Assembly (NCBI RefSeq): GCF_002982075.1
Contig: NZ_PUEJ01000008.1
Location: 1 to 64,000, forward strand
Origin: Labrys okinawensis
Lineage (GTDB): Bacteria; Pseudomonadota; Alphaproteobacteria; Rhizobiales; Labraceae
Length of the DNA stretch: 64,000 nt
Direction: 5' to 3'
The position numbers were made by a program, and so were the translations under genes. The notes below the pieces were generated by a model. That model saw nothing but the letters and a program-made list of their open reading frames with translations, made no database searches and had not been told where the DNA came from. Positions 1 to 9,136 of this stretch are shown piece after piece. Positions within the stretch are counted from its first letter, which is position 1; the number at the start of each line of letters is the position of its first letter.

Positions 1-170
1 TCGGCATGCCCATCCTCGATGTCGAGAAGGCAAAGACCGTCCTCTTCATCAAGCGCGGCATGGGTTCGGGCTATGCCGGCGTCGAGAACGAGCTCTTCTT
101 CAAGGACAACACCATGATGCTCTTCGGCGACGCCAAGAAAATGGTCGAGGAAATCCTCAAGGCGTTCTGA
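1..170 (+). CDS. pntB: NAD(P) transhydrogenase subunit beta, C-terminal end (partial)
   Basis: Only the last 55 or so codons are in the window; the reading frame enters at base 3 and stops with TGA at 168-170. The tail carries GYAGVENELF, FKDNTMMLFGDAKK and a terminal EEILKAF, which match the conserved end of domain III (the NADP(H)-binding domain) of PntB. PntB is the membrane beta subunit of the proton-translocating transhydrogenase, which makes NADPH from NADH using the proton gradient. The pntA genes would be expected upstream, outside the window. The identification rests on this short but very characteristic tail. Confidence 0.88.
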   Translation, partial: GMPILDVEKAKTVLFIKRGMGSGYAGVENELFFKDNTMMLFGDAKKMVEEILKAF

Positions 171-323
171 CGCGGGGAACCGGAGGTTTCGTCGCGTCTC
201 ATTTGTGCCGAACCTGGCTGCCATTGCGAGTTCCGCCAGTCCCGTGACGTGGAAGAACTCGCAATGGCCACGAATCCAGCCTAACAATAAACGGCAAATC
301 GTCGGACTCGGGAGGAGGATGCG

Positions 324-953
324 ATGCGGCAATGGCGGCACTATTGGTGTCCCGGCACCGGCTCCCTGGTCGTCGACGTCGCCTTCGCCTGGGCGGGGAT
401 CACGCCTGAGCGCGTCCTGATCGATACCGACAAGGGCGAGCAGCAGGCGCCTGATTTCCTCGCCATCAATCCCGCCGCGCAGATCCCGGCGGTGATCCTG
501 CCCAGCGGCACGGTGCTGACGGAGACGGCGGCAATCCTGCTCACCATCGACGAGGCCTCCGCCGGGGCGGGCCTGTTGCCGGCCGCCGGCTCGACAGCGC
601 GTGCCGTCTCGCTGCGCTGGCTGATGTTCCTGGCAACCAACGCCTATCCGGCGGCTTTGCGCACCTACTACGCCGATCGCTACACCGCCGATGCCGGCGA
701 GGCGGCCAGGATGGCGGTCGCCGAAGCGGGCAGGCGGGATTCCGACCGCATCTTCACCCTGCTCGCCAAGGAGATAGCCGGCCCTTTCCTGCTCGGCGAC
801 ACCGTCACCATCGTCGATGTCTATGCCGCCATGATCGCTGGCTGGCATGGCCCCGCGCGCGCTTTGCCGGCCTTGCGCACCCTGTACAAGGCCCTGCAGG
901 CTCATCCCGTGGTCGGGCCGGCCTGGCGGCAGCACGAGGGGCAGCCGGATTGA
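324..953 (+). CDS. Glutathione S-transferase family protein
   Basis: 209 residues, close to the usual GST length. The N-terminal half reads as a thioredoxin fold: an N-terminal strand, then QIPAV with the cis-proline that binds glutathione, then LTETAAIL in place of the usual E-S/T-xAI motif. The C-terminal half is helical and contains FLLGDTVTIVDVYAA, the N-capping-box/hydrophobic-staple region typical of GSTs. A strong ribosome site (GGAGGAGG) lies just before the ATG at 324. It stands alone between pntB and the porin. Cytosolic; the substrate cannot be told from sequence. GST membership is clear, the subfamily is not. Confidence 0.85.
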   Translation: MRQWRHYWCPGTGSLVVDVAFAWAGITPERVLIDTDKGEQQAPDFLAINPAAQIPAVILPSGTVLTETAAILLTIDEASAGAGLLPAAGSTARAVSLRWLMFLATNAYPAALRTYYADRYTADAGEAARMAVAEAGRRDSDRIFTLLAKEIAGPFLLGDTVTIVDVYAAMIAGWHGPARALPALRTLYKALQAHPVVGPAWRQHEGQPD

Positions 954-1690
954 TCCGGGTTCGGCCCTTCAAAGGGCTTTGACGTAGGGAAAGCAGGCGC
1001 TACATCTTGGTACGGAGGGCTTGAAATCCACTTAGAGCGGCCATCACCCTGCCTCCGACCTTGGCATAACAGAGCGCGCGGACCAAGAGAATAAACCTTG
1101 CTTCGGTCGAAGCCATACAAGCATAAGAATTCCAGAACCGAGCTAAAATGAGCGAACAGGGCACAACATGCTCTAGATCGTCGTCACATGTTCGCCAAGG
1201 CCGTGAGTACAGAAGCGGATCTATAGATTGCGCAAATTATCGAAGCCCGCTGCCGATCGAACTTTAGACGATACGTTGTAAGCTTGCAATAACTGCAATC
1301 GCTCTAGACGTCGGCCGATAACATAATTGAATTGGTTGTGGATGTCCGCAGTGCATCCAAAAAGGAACCCGGATTGGCGGAGATCGCAACCAATCCGGGC
1401 GCTTTACAAGATCGCATGGGTCTCGCTTCCCTGCGCAGTATATTACTACCACATTGACAATCTCTGGCAAGCCAACTTGCCCTTCGAATGCCGTAGTGTG
1501 GCAATTTCGTGACACTCGACGGCAAATCGACGGAGCCACCCTGTTCCTGGCTTGTACAATTTTACCGTGTATATAAAGATTAAACGGTCATCGCACCTTG
1601 CAGATACAAGCATGTACAACCGGCTGGGTTCGTCGACGCCAATTCAGAATGCTGGCTCTTGGCCGCATAACTCTCCCTAGGGGGTCTCTA
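954..1690. other. Long intergenic region upstream of porin
   Basis: About 740 bases with no convincing gene. Short open frames exist on both strands but lack ribosome sites and protein-like composition. The stretch is visibly richer in A and T than its surroundings, especially from 1130 to 1600, and most likely holds the promoter and regulatory region of the porin gene. I see no tRNA, riboswitch or insertion sequence in it. Confidence 0.5.
1552..1583 (+). promoter_or_regulatory. Possible porin promoter
   Basis: TTGTAC at 1552 is followed, after about 15-17 bases, by an A/T-rich block (TATATAAAGAT) around 1570-1580. This sits about 110 bases before the porin ATG, leaving room for a long leader. 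The match to a sigma-70 promoter is only fair. Confidence 0.3.
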
Positions 1691-3016
1691 ATGAAATTGA
1701 GCTCAGCTCTCCTTGGCGCAGCTGCTGGTATTGTCGCCTTTGGCGCTGCCCAGGCCGCCGATCTGCCCATGACCAAGGGCGAAGCCGTTGAATATGTGAA
1801 GGTCTGCTCGGCTTTCGGTCCCGGCTTCTTCTATATCCCCGGCTCCGACACCTGCCTCAAGATCGGGGGTGAAATCCGCGCCGATTACCGCGTCTTCGGC
1901 GGCAACGGCTTCAGCCGCAACGACGATCGGTCTGCCTTCAACACCCAAGGCCGCATCTGGTTCGATGCCCGCACCGAGACCGAATGGGGTCTGCTGCGCT
2001 CCTACTTCCAAATTAATGCCGACTCGCATAAGATCAGCAATCAAGGTCGTGGCGCAGTTTACAATTCCAACACGTTCTCCGTCGATAAGGCCTTCATCCA
2101 GTTTGGCGGCTTGACCGCTGGTTATGCCCATTCGTTCTTCGGCTTCTACGACAACGATTACGGCAATACTATATGGGCGCCTTATTACGCCGAGTCGAAT
2201 ACGGTCAACCTGATCGCCTATACGGCTCAGTTTGGCGGCGGTTTCAGTGCTACGCTGTCGATCGAAGACGGGCGCGACCATGCGCTGGATAGCGGGTTTG
2301 GCGCCAGCGGCCTTCCGACCACCAGCCTTCGCGGTGGGCAGCAGATTCCGGACGTCGTCGCCCAGCTGCGTTGGGACCAATCGTGGGGTTCGGTGGCGGT
2401 CCAGGCTGCCGCCCACCAGTCCCGGACGGCGGAATCTGTAACGATTACTGATCCGAACGATCCGACCAACACTCAGACCTTGGGGCTGGATCGTTCCAAT
2501 AAGTGGGGCTATGCGGTCGGCGCTACCGGCCTGATTAAGCTCCCCTTTATTGATGGCGGCCATTTCATCGTTGAAGGTCAGTACGCCGATGGCGCTACTG
2601 ACTACTTGGGTGCCGGAAACAGTTTCTTTGGCCGTTCGCCGGGTGATCTCTTTATCACGGGTACCACCCCTGCCGGCTTGGCTGTTGTTGATCGGGCCAA
2701 GGGTTGGTCGATCGTCGCCGAACTCGGTGGCAATATCACCCCTGTCCTGAATGCCAATCTCGTCGGCAGCTATATCGATACAAAGTCCGAGAATATTCTT
2801 GGCGCGGGTGTCGATACAAAGGTTCAGGAATACACGATTGCAGGTAACTTAACGTATACGATCGTCAAGGGACTGACGATTGGAGCTGAAGTGGCCTATA
2901 CTCACGGCAAGGTCAAGAACGGTCTCGTGTATGACACGGACGCGGAGACTCTTGCTCTCCAGAACGACAGCGTCAATGCGTGGCAGGCTGGCATCCGCCT
3001 TAAGCGTGTTTTCTAA
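1691..3016 (+). CDS. Outer-membrane porin (Omp2b / Porin_2 family)
   Basis: 441 residues from the ATG at 1691. A Sec signal peptide covers roughly residues 1-23 (MKLSSALLGAAAGIVAFGAA then QAADL). The mature start has the family signature: a Cys near residue 39, GPGFFYIPGSDTCLKIGGE with the second conserved Cys, then alternating beta strands. It ends in aromatic F (RLKRVF), as porins do for outer-membrane assembly. The start was chosen over an in-frame TTG at 1598 because the signal peptide begins here and GGGGG lies just before it. Porin_2 proteins form trimeric 16-strand channels for small solutes in rhizobia and Brucella. A perfect terminator follows. Confidence 0.93.
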   Translation: MKLSSALLGAAAGIVAFGAAQAADLPMTKGEAVEYVKVCSAFGPGFFYIPGSDTCLKIGGEIRADYRVFGGNGFSRNDDRSAFNTQGRIWFDARTETEWGLLRSYFQINADSHKISNQGRGAVYNSNTFSVDKAFIQFGGLTAGYAHSFFGFYDNDYGNTIWAPYYAESNTVNLIAYTAQFGGGFSATLSIEDGRDHALDSGFGASGLPTTSLRGGQQIPDVVAQLRWDQSWGSVAVQAAAHQSRTAESVTITDPNDPTNTQTLGLDRSNKWGYAVGATGLIKLPFIDGGHFIVEGQYADGATDYLGAGNSFFGRSPGDLFITGTTPAGLAVVDRAKGWSIVAELGGNITPVLNANLVGSYIDTKSENILGAGVDTKVQEYTIAGNLTYTIVKGLTIGAEVAYTHGKVKNGLVYDTDAETLALQNDSVNAWQAGIRLKRVF

Positions 3017-3042
3017 ATCGGACTCTAAACGAATTAAACGAG

Positions 3043-3070
3043 GACCCAGCCAATCGGCTGGGTCTTTTTT
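3043..3070 (+). terminator. Rho-independent terminator of the porin gene
   Basis: GACCCAGCC at 3043-3051 pairs perfectly with GGCTGGGTC at 3056-3064 around a 4-base loop and is followed by six T. It starts 26 bases after the porin stop. The clearest intrinsic terminator in the window. Confidence 0.93.
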
Positions 3071-3377
3071 GTTTCTATGGATGGGAATCGCTCGGGAGAG
3101 GAATGGCGTCCCAGGGCGTACAATACCGAGATCAGATATGCTGCGCGGACCCGGCAAGAGGCTTAGCCGCAAGAGTGTGGCTGTCCGCGCTCTTTCGAAA
3201 AGACTGAGCAAGCAATGAAGTGAAGGTTGACGTCAAGCCGAAGGGCTATGTTAATGACGCATGTGCCTTACGGAAGGTGTTGCCGAGGAGCTATTCCCCA
3301 CCGCGAAAAGGTGCAGACGAGACCCCAGATTTCACCGGCATTTTCGATGCGTTGGAAGCCAAGATGACGAGATTCTC
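3071..3377. other. Intergenic region between porin and glucokinase
   Basis: About 300 bases. An open frame joins the glucokinase frame from 3261, but the first credible start is the ATG at 3378. Nothing else is recognisable here. Confidence 0.4.
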
Positions 3378-4331
3378 ATGACAAACCTGACCTTGCTGGG
3401 CGACATCGGCGGCACCAACAGCCGGTTTGCCCTCGTCGTTCAGGGCCGCACCGATTATCGCAGCGAGCGGCATTACGAGAACAAGCGGTATCCCACCTTC
3501 CGGGAGGCGATCGAAGCCTATATCGCCGATGTCGGCGAACGGCCGAATGCCGGAGTCGTCGCCATCGCGGGGCCGGTAGCGGGGGAGATGGTCGGGCCGA
3601 CCAACCGGCAGAGCTGGCTGTTCAATCCACCGACCCTGGCGGCCGAGCTGCGTTTTGCCCGCCTCGACGTGATCAATGATTTCGAGGCGGTCGCCCATGC
3701 CTTGCCGCATCTGGCGCAGGCCGACACCACGGTGATCGGCAGTGTCACCGGCGGCGTGGCCGGCGGCAACATGGCCGTGCTCGGACCGGGCACGGGGCTG
3801 GGCGTCGGTGCGCTGGTGCGCGGCGGCTCGCGCTGGATCGCCGTGCCCTCCGAGGGTGGCCATGCCGAGATCGGCGCACCCGCCGGGGCGTGGGCCAAAG
3901 CGCATGAGCTCATCCGCGGCAAGATCGGCCGCGTCTCGGGCGAGCATGTGCTGTCGGGCCCAGGCCTGCAGCGTATCGATGCAGCCCTTGCGGCCCTTGC
4001 GGGCCATCCCGCCGAGCGCAGCGCCGCCGAGATCGGCACGGCGGCGGTGGCCGGCACAGATCCGGTGGCGGTGGAAGCCACCCATCTGTTCTTCGACTAT
4101 CTCGCCCGCTTTTCCGGCGATGTTGGCCTGATGTTCGCGGCCAAGGGCGGCGTCTTCCTCTATGGCGGGGTGGTGCAGAAGCTCTCGCCGCTGATGGACG
4201 AGGCCGCCTTCCGGGCCGCCTTCGAGGCCAAGAGCCCGCTGGAGAAATTCCTGCGCGAGATCCCGATCCGGCTGATCACCCATCCCACGCCCGGTCTGAT
4301 CGGCTGCGCGGCGGTGGCGGCGCATTGGTAG
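3378..4331 (+). CDS. glk: Glucokinase
   Basis: 317 residues, the usual length for proteobacterial Glk. The N-terminal phosphate-binding motif LGDIGGTNSRFAL is near residue 5. VINDFEAVAHALP carries the catalytic Asp, LGPGTGLGVGAL is the second nucleotide-binding loop, and PSEGGHAEIG is the glucose-binding signature. It phosphorylates glucose with ATP to glucose 6-phosphate in the cytosol, feeding the Entner-Doudoroff or pentose pathways. An upstream extension from 3261 is open but its sequence does not look like Glk, so I start at 3378. The AT-rich gene after it begins only 9 bases downstream but has very different composition. Confidence 0.95.
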   Translation: MTNLTLLGDIGGTNSRFALVVQGRTDYRSERHYENKRYPTFREAIEAYIADVGERPNAGVVAIAGPVAGEMVGPTNRQSWLFNPPTLAAELRFARLDVINDFEAVAHALPHLAQADTTVIGSVTGGVAGGNMAVLGPGTGLGVGALVRGGSRWIAVPSEGGHAEIGAPAGAWAKAHELIRGKIGRVSGEHVLSGPGLQRIDAALAALAGHPAERSAAEIGTAAVAGTDPVAVEATHLFFDYLARFSGDVGLMFAAKGGVFLYGGVVQKLSPLMDEAAFRAAFEAKSPLEKFLREIPIRLITHPTPGLIGCAAVAAHW

Positions 4332-4340
4332 GGGGCAGCA

Positions 4341-4757
4341 ATGTTTTTTTCGAAAGAGAAATTTATTATATGGGTAGGAATAGCGGTCACGGTCCTCTGG
4401 TATTCTTTGTGCGTATGGTTTTGTTTTGCTTTGTGCTATTATGTAACAGACAAAGGTGATCTATTTTTTGCGATTGAGAAGGTTGTATTTCTATTAATAG
4501 CGATATTGTTTATTGGAGTTTTAATGTGGAGATTTGGAAATATATTTATTTTTAAATCGAAATATATTGAAGTAAAGCTTGCGCTTGTCTTTCAATCTTG
4601 CAGCGCTGGCTTAATGTTATTGATTTTTAATCTAAAGAAGCCGATTGCTTTTGAGGGCGCCATTACGCTCTATATACTCGCCTTTTTTGTTGGGGCTTTT
4701 GGCTGGTTCCTTTCACAAGTTGTCGCCGCCAGGTTCGTAAAGCGGGTCATTGGTTAG
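4341..4757 (+). CDS. Small integral membrane protein of unknown function, AT-rich
   Basis: 138 residues with four likely membrane segments, at about 8-36, 43-65, 75-97 and 105-130. Basic residues (KSK, KK, RFVKR) follow segments in a pattern expected of a multi-pass inner-membrane protein. No family is recognised. The codons are strongly A/T-ended, unlike both neighbours, so it looks horizontally acquired. It starts 9 bases after glk, and its last 11 bases overlap the 3' end of the opposite-strand MFS gene. The coherent hydrophobic pattern favours a real gene over chance, but there is no strong ribosome site. Confidence 0.62.
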   Translation: MFFSKEKFIIWVGIAVTVLWYSLCVWFCFALCYYVTDKGDLFFAIEKVVFLLIAILFIGVLMWRFGNIFIFKSKYIEVKLALVFQSCSAGLMLLIFNLKKPIAFEGAITLYILAFFVGAFGWFLSQVVAARFVKRVIG

Positions 4758-5931
4758 CCATTGAGGTCGTGCCGGCCCTGTCCGACCCCGGGCTCCTCAG
4801 CACCCGGAGCAGAATGAACACCGCCATGGCGGCGTGAATGCCGGCATTGTGGAGGTAGAGGCCGGGATCGCCGAGCCATTGCATGATGGCGTAGGCCGTG
4901 ACCGGGCCGAGCACGGCGCCGATGCAATAGAGGAACAGCAGGGCCGAGGCGACGCCGACGGCATTGTCGCGGCCGGTGATGTCGTTGGTATAGGCCGAGC
5001 TTGCATAATATTGCGTCGAGATGATGCCGCCCAGCACGAAGCCTGTGATCACGAAGGGCCAGCCGACCAGGAGCTTGCCCGACCAGTAGATGCCGATCTC
5101 GACCAAAGCGGTGAGGGTGGTGAGGCCGATCAGCACCTTGCGACGGTCGAAGGCGTCGGACAGCCGTCCGACCGGGAACTGGAAGGCGGCCGAGCCCAAA
5201 GTGATGGCCGAGATTAGCGTGCCGGTCTGGACCCCGTCCATGCCGAGCTTGGTGGCGTAGACGGGGGTCAGAGACCAGAACGGGCCATTGGCAAAGCCGA
5301 TCAGCGTGGCGCAGACGAAGCCGACCGGCGTGGTGCGCAGCAGCCAGAGAAGGCGCATGCCGGCCCGGCGGCTGCCCTTGGGAGGCGGGCCGTCCTCGAT
5401 CAGCAGGAGCGGCGCCAGGCAGACGATCACCACGGCCGCGGCGATGCCGAAAATGGTGAAGGCGGCGGGATCGCCCAGGCGCATGAACTGGTTGCCGATG
5501 GCCCAGCCGCCATATTGGGTGATGGAGTAGAGCCCGAGCAGGCGTCCGCGGATACGGTTCTCCGCCTTGCCCTGCAGATAGCTCTCCACAATGGCGTAGA
5601 TGCCGGCCAGGAAGAAGCCGCGCAGGAAACCGATGACCACCCAGGCATGCGGCTCGACCAGGGTGCCGGCGACCAGGATCATCACCGCCCCGCAGATCGA
5701 GGACAGGCCGAAGGCCTTGATGTGGCCGAAGCGTTGCACCAGGCGCGGCGTCAGGAAGGCTCCGGCGAGCATGCCGCCGAAATAGGCCGAGCCCATCAGG
5801 CTGATGGCCAGTGCCGGAAAATGTTCGAGCTCGGCGCGCACCGGCAACAGCGTGGTGAGCACGCCATTGCCGGCCAGCACGCCGGCGACGGCGACCAGCA
5901 GGGCGGCGATGGAGGCGTAGGAGGAACGCAA
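4747..5931 (-). CDS. MFS transporter (YcaD-like exporter)
   Basis: 394 residues with twelve likely membrane helices and a central charged loop (GPPPKGSRRAG). The N-terminal half has NGVLTTLLPVRAE and AYFGGMLAGAFLTPRLVQRFGH, and IVESYLQGKAENRIRGRLLG matches the YcaD-like subgroup of the major facilitator superfamily. Substrate unknown. The frame opens at a TTG at 5931 with no clear ribosome site; the first helix begins only a few residues later, so the start cannot be far off. The LysR gene lies upstream in the same direction, 54 bases away, and could regulate it or be co-transcribed. Confidence 0.82.
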   Translation of the reverse strand: MRSSYASIAALLVAVAGVLAGNGVLTTLLPVRAELEHFPALAISLMGSAYFGGMLAGAFLTPRLVQRFGHIKAFGLSSICGAVMILVAGTLVEPHAWVVIGFLRGFFLAGIYAIVESYLQGKAENRIRGRLLGLYSITQYGGWAIGNQFMRLGDPAAFTIFGIAAAVVIVCLAPLLLIEDGPPPKGSRRAGMRLLWLLRTTPVGFVCATLIGFANGPFWSLTPVYATKLGMDGVQTGTLISAITLGSAAFQFPVGRLSDAFDRRKVLIGLTTLTALVEIGIYWSGKLLVGWPFVITGFVLGGIISTQYYASSAYTNDITGRDNAVGVASALLFLYCIGAVLGPVTAYAIMQWLGDPGLYLHNAGIHAAMAVFILLRVLRSPGSDRAGTTSMANQ

Positions 5932-5985
5932 GGCAGCGAACTCGTGGCAGGAGAGTGTTGTCGGAGCGGGGTGGTGGACGAGGGC

Positions 5986-6924
5986 TCAGGTGGCCGGCGC
6001 CGCGGCCTCCTCGAGGAAGGGCGGGCGCGAGAAGCGGCGGATCAGCCAGGAGCGGAACAGGGCGATCTCCGGCCGGTCGAGGTCGTCGGGATGGATGGAG
6101 AGGTAATAGCCATAGCCGTCGTCGACATGGATGTCATAGGGCCTCACCAGGCGGCCGGCCCGGATTTCGTCCTCGAACAGCACGGGATCGACCAGCGCCA
6201 GGCCTTCGCCGGACAGCGCATATTGCACGGCGAGCTGGGCGGTATCGAAGACCAGGCCGCGATCGAGCTGCCCCGGGGCGACATGGGCGGCCCGGGCGAA
6301 ATTCTGCCACAGGAAGGCAGGGGGGCGGCTGTCGAGCTTGACGTGGAGGAGATCGTTGGCGGCCAGGAAACCGGCGATGTCGGTTCCCTTGGCCCGCGCG
6401 GCGACGTCGGGATGGCACAGGATGGTCAGCTTCACCATCCAGAGCAGGTCGAGCACCTGCGGGGCCACCCGGGGCGGGGTGTAGATCACGGCGACGTCGG
6501 CCTCGCGTTCGGCAGTGCCCGGCACCGGGCGGGAGTCGATGTCGAGCTTGAGGTCGGGGAATTCGGCCCGGAAATGACGCAGGATCGGCACGGCCAGGCG
6601 TTGGGCGAAGGTCGTCGGCAGCAGCACCCGCAGGGAGCGCTGCGGCTCGCCCCGCTCGCGCATGATCTCCTCCAGCGTGGTGTCGATGCGCTCGAAGGCC
6701 TTCTCCACCACGGGCAGCAGACGTTTGCCCGCTTCGGTCAGCGCCGGCTGCGGCGGCTTGCGGTCGAACAGCGGCACGCCGAGGAAGTCTTCCAGGCCAA
6801 TGACATGGCGGCTGACGGCGCTTTGGGAGACCAGCAGGCTTTGGGCGGCGCCTGTGAAACTACCCTGCCGCCCCACCGCCTCGAAGGCCCGCAAAGCGTT
6901 CAGCGGCAGCCAGCGCCTGTCCAT
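5986..6924 (-). CDS. LysR-family transcriptional regulator (GcvA-like)
   Basis: 312 residues. The N-terminal winged HTH covers about residues 6-65 (LNALRAFEAVGRQGSFTGAA, then LLVSQSAVSRHVIGLED). A periplasmic-binding-type effector domain follows. The start LPLNALRAFEAV resembles the GcvA/AmpR subgroup. Effector and targets are unknown; candidates are the MFS gene downstream and the DMT transporter divergent to it. The intergenic side contains a palindrome at 6959-6993. Confidence 0.9.
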   Translation of the reverse strand: MDRRWLPLNALRAFEAVGRQGSFTGAAQSLLVSQSAVSRHVIGLEDFLGVPLFDRKPPQPALTEAGKRLLPVVEKAFERIDTTLEEIMRERGEPQRSLRVLLPTTFAQRLAVPILRHFRAEFPDLKLDIDSRPVPGTAEREADVAVIYTPPRVAPQVLDLLWMVKLTILCHPDVAARAKGTDIAGFLAANDLLHVKLDSRPPAFLWQNFARAAHVAPGQLDRGLVFDTAQLAVQYALSGEGLALVDPVLFEDEIRAGRLVRPYDIHVDDGYGYYLSIHPDDLDRPEIALFRSWLIRRFSRPPFLEEAAAPAT

Positions 6925-6958
6925 GATTTCCGACCCTGTGGTTCATGCCGACCCCGGG

Positions 6959-6993
6959 AGCAAAGCGCGTTTAGACGGAAACGCTTCTTTGCT
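6959..6993. repeat. Palindrome with GCGTTT / AAACGC core
   Basis: AGCAAAG at 6959-6965 pairs with CTTTGCT at 6987-6993, and inside it GCGTTT pairs with AAACGC around AGACGG. A related motif (GCGTTT, 7 bases, AACGC) occurs at 42218-42236, so this may be a small dispersed repeat rather than an operator. It lies 34 bases before the LysR start. Confidence 0.5.
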
Positions 6994-7222
6994 CCGGCTC
7001 TTCTTCGACGCGCCGTTGCGATGCGACACGCCTCCACCAAATCGCAAAACGATTTGGCGGATCATACGCTCAGTCATCATCCGGTTCCTTTATTCGCCCT
7101 GTCTTGAACGCGACATGAACGGCGCCTGTTATGGCGTTTGAAGGCAACTCTTTCGTCGCGACTCCGCGATAGGGATGATATAGCCAGCCTATCGGCCCCG
7201 TCGCGCCGCCGCGTACCCCTTC

Positions 7223-8113
7223 ATGCCTCCCCTTGCTCCCCCCGATTCACGCCCGCTGACCGGCATTGCGCTAGCCTCGATCGGCTATTGCCTGTTCGCC
7301 ATCCAGGATGCGGCCGTCAAATGGCTGGTGGCGAGCTACGAGGTGCCACAGATCCTGTTCCTGCGCTCGGTCGTCATCCTCCTCGTAGGCATGACGATCG
7401 CCCGGCGGCAGGGCCAGCCGCCGATCTGGCGGAGCCGCAACAAATGGGCGCTGACCTCGCGCGGCCTGCTTTTGCTGGTGGCCTGGCTGAGTTTCTATAA
7501 TGCCTCGCGCTATCTGGGCCTGGCCGATCTCACCACCATGTATTTCGGCGCGCCGGTGATGGCGGTGGTGCTTTCCATCCTGATCCTGAAGGAGAAGGTC
7601 GGGATCGCGCGCTGGCTTGCCGTGATCGCCGGTTTCCTCGGCGTGATCGTCGCGGCCGACCCGTCGGGCCGGCCCGACTTCCTGCCGGCGGCGATGGTGC
7701 TGTTCGCCGCCTTCTGCTGGGCCTGGGGCACGGTGCTGATCCGCCTGATCAACCGTTCCGAGAGCACGGCCAACCAGATGATCGCCACATCGGGCCTGTT
7801 CGTGCTGGTGTGCGGGGCGGCGCTGCCCTTCATCTGGAAGATGCCGGACGCCATGGGCTGGGCCCTGATGCTCGGCCTCGGCCTCGTCTCCGGCGTCGCC
7901 CAGTACCTGCTCTACGAGGGCTATCGCTACGCGCCGGCCTCGGCGCTGGCGCCGGTGGAATATACCGGCCTGGTCTGGGCCTTCATCTATGGCTATCTCC
8001 TGTGGCAGGATATTCCCAAGCCCCACGTCTTCGCTGGCGCGGCCCTGATCGTCGCCGCTAGCCTCGGCCTGGTCTGGTGGGAGGCGCGGGCGGCACGGCT
8101 GAGGACGGCCTGA
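7223..8113 (+). CDS. EamA/DMT-superfamily transporter
   Basis: 296 residues with ten predicted membrane helices arranged as two EamA repeats. The first repeat opens with TGIALASIGYCLFAIQDAAVKWL; the second begins near residue 150 (AMVLFAAFCWAWGTVLIRLI) and ends with PVEYTGLVWAFIYGYLLW, a typical EamA ending. These carriers export metabolites such as amino acids or drugs; the substrate is unknown. Divergent from the LysR gene across about 300 bases. Confidence 0.88.
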   Translation: MPPLAPPDSRPLTGIALASIGYCLFAIQDAAVKWLVASYEVPQILFLRSVVILLVGMTIARRQGQPPIWRSRNKWALTSRGLLLLVAWLSFYNASRYLGLADLTTMYFGAPVMAVVLSILILKEKVGIARWLAVIAGFLGVIVAADPSGRPDFLPAAMVLFAAFCWAWGTVLIRLINRSESTANQMIATSGLFVLVCGAALPFIWKMPDAMGWALMLGLGLVSGVAQYLLYEGYRYAPASALAPVEYTGLVWAFIYGYLLWQDIPKPHVFAGAALIVAASLGLVWWEARAARLRTA

Positions 8114-8191
8114 GCGCAGGCGCTGAGCCATCGGTGGTCGAAGGTGACCTAGAGGCGCACTGCCTTCGAGACCGTTCAAGAACAAGCGCGC

Positions 8192-8342
8192 CGTCATTCC
8201 CGGCCGAGCTTCTCGTGAGCGAAGCGAGAGAGGGCGAGGTATCCTCACAAGCTTTGCTTGTGAGTGGAATCCAGGGGCTAAAGATCGTATTTACGGCCCC
8301 TGGCCCCCTTCCCGCCGCCTGCGGCGGCGCCGGAGATGACAG
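8192..8342. repeat. Dispersed palindromic repeat, family A copy 1
   Basis: Begins CGTCATTCCCGGC and ends GCCGGAGATGACAG, so the ends are inverted. Inside is a perfect hairpin, CTCACAAGC at 8244-8252 with GCTTGTGAG at 8256-8264, followed by ATCCAGGGGC and its complement GGCCCCTGG. A second copy lies at 13339-13476. This is the GTCATCCCCGGC-type intergenic repeat common in rhizobial genomes. Confidence 0.8.
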
Positions 8343-8446
8343 AGCGCATCGCACAAACGGTTTGGTCATTCAGCGAACTGTTACTGCCTCATCGCGACCT
8401 CAGCCGACACCACCTTGCTAAGGTCGATGGAGCTGGCTAGGCAAGG

Positions 8447-8872
8447 ATGATGAAGACCATGCTGCGCCTCGTCCTCCTTCTCCTGTTCGCCGCCGCGACG
8501 GTTCCGGCAGTCGCCGCCGCGCCGCCGGCCAAGCGCCATCTTGCCTGGGTCGGCACCGGCGTGCAGAGCGAGCGTGGCGCGCCGCCCAGCCGCTGGCGCA
8601 TCCATCTGGTCTTCGACAGCCATGGCAATGCCCGCATCGACTATCCCAGCCTGCATTGCGGCGGGGTGCTGATCCGGCGCAGCCAGCATGGCGCCATCGC
8701 ACGCTACCGCGAGCATATCCGCTATGGCCGCGGCACCTGCATCGATGGCGGCACGGTGACGGCCTGGCGGCGCGGCAACCGGCTGTTCTGGCGCTGGAGC
8801 GGGGTGAACACCCGCTTTCCCGGCATCAGGGCGCGAGCCACGCTTGTACTGTCGCGGCACCGGGGGCGGTAG
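8447..8872 (+). CDS. Small secreted protein of unknown function
   Basis: 141 residues. The first 25 or so form a clean Sec signal peptide (LRLVLLLLFAAATVPAVAAA). The mature part is basic and contains IDYPSLHCGGVL, a paired Cys at RYGRGTCIDGG, and a Trp-rich tail (FWRWSG). The YPSxxCGG motif and the second Cys suggest a small disulphide-stabilised domain, and I have seen this pattern in unnamed periplasmic proteins. No function can be assigned. It lies alone between two repeat elements. Confidence 0.68.
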   Translation: MMKTMLRLVLLLLFAAATVPAVAAAPPAKRHLAWVGTGVQSERGAPPSRWRIHLVFDSHGNARIDYPSLHCGGVLIRRSQHGAIARYREHIRYGRGTCIDGGTVTAWRRGNRLFWRWSGVNTRFPGIRARATLVLSRHRGR

Positions 8873-8916
8873 GAGCGGGGGCACGCGGCAACAGGAGCTG
8901 TCTGGTCGGTGGCATA

Positions 8917-9090
8917 GCCCCTCACCTCTATCCTCTCCCCGCAAGAGCGGGGCCAGGGGACGCAAATGTTGTGTATCTCCTTGCCGCACTGCGTCCCGCT
9001 CGACGGTTGGGCGAGATGAGTCGATCTCCGCATGAAGCCCGACGCCGATGCCCTCCTCGCCCCGCTCTTGCGGGCAGATGGCACAGGAGG
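8917..9090. repeat. Dispersed palindromic repeat, family C copy 1
   Basis: GCCCCTCACCTCTATCC at 8917, then CCCCGCAAGAGCGGGG, a variable centre, and CCCCGCTCTTGCGGG near 9060. The arms are inverted. It has the same plan as the copy at 48614-48789 and the half copy at 57257-57290. Confidence 0.72.
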
Positions 9091-9136
9091 GGCGGCGCTG
9101 CCCGACGGAATCAAGGGCCGTTTTTCGGCGGAAGCC

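Noticed and set aside
5515..7107. A 530-codon plus-strand frame over the MFS and LysR genes
   Set aside because: It is antisense to two genes with clear motifs, and its composition (many Gln, Arg, Gly, His) is that of a shadow frame.
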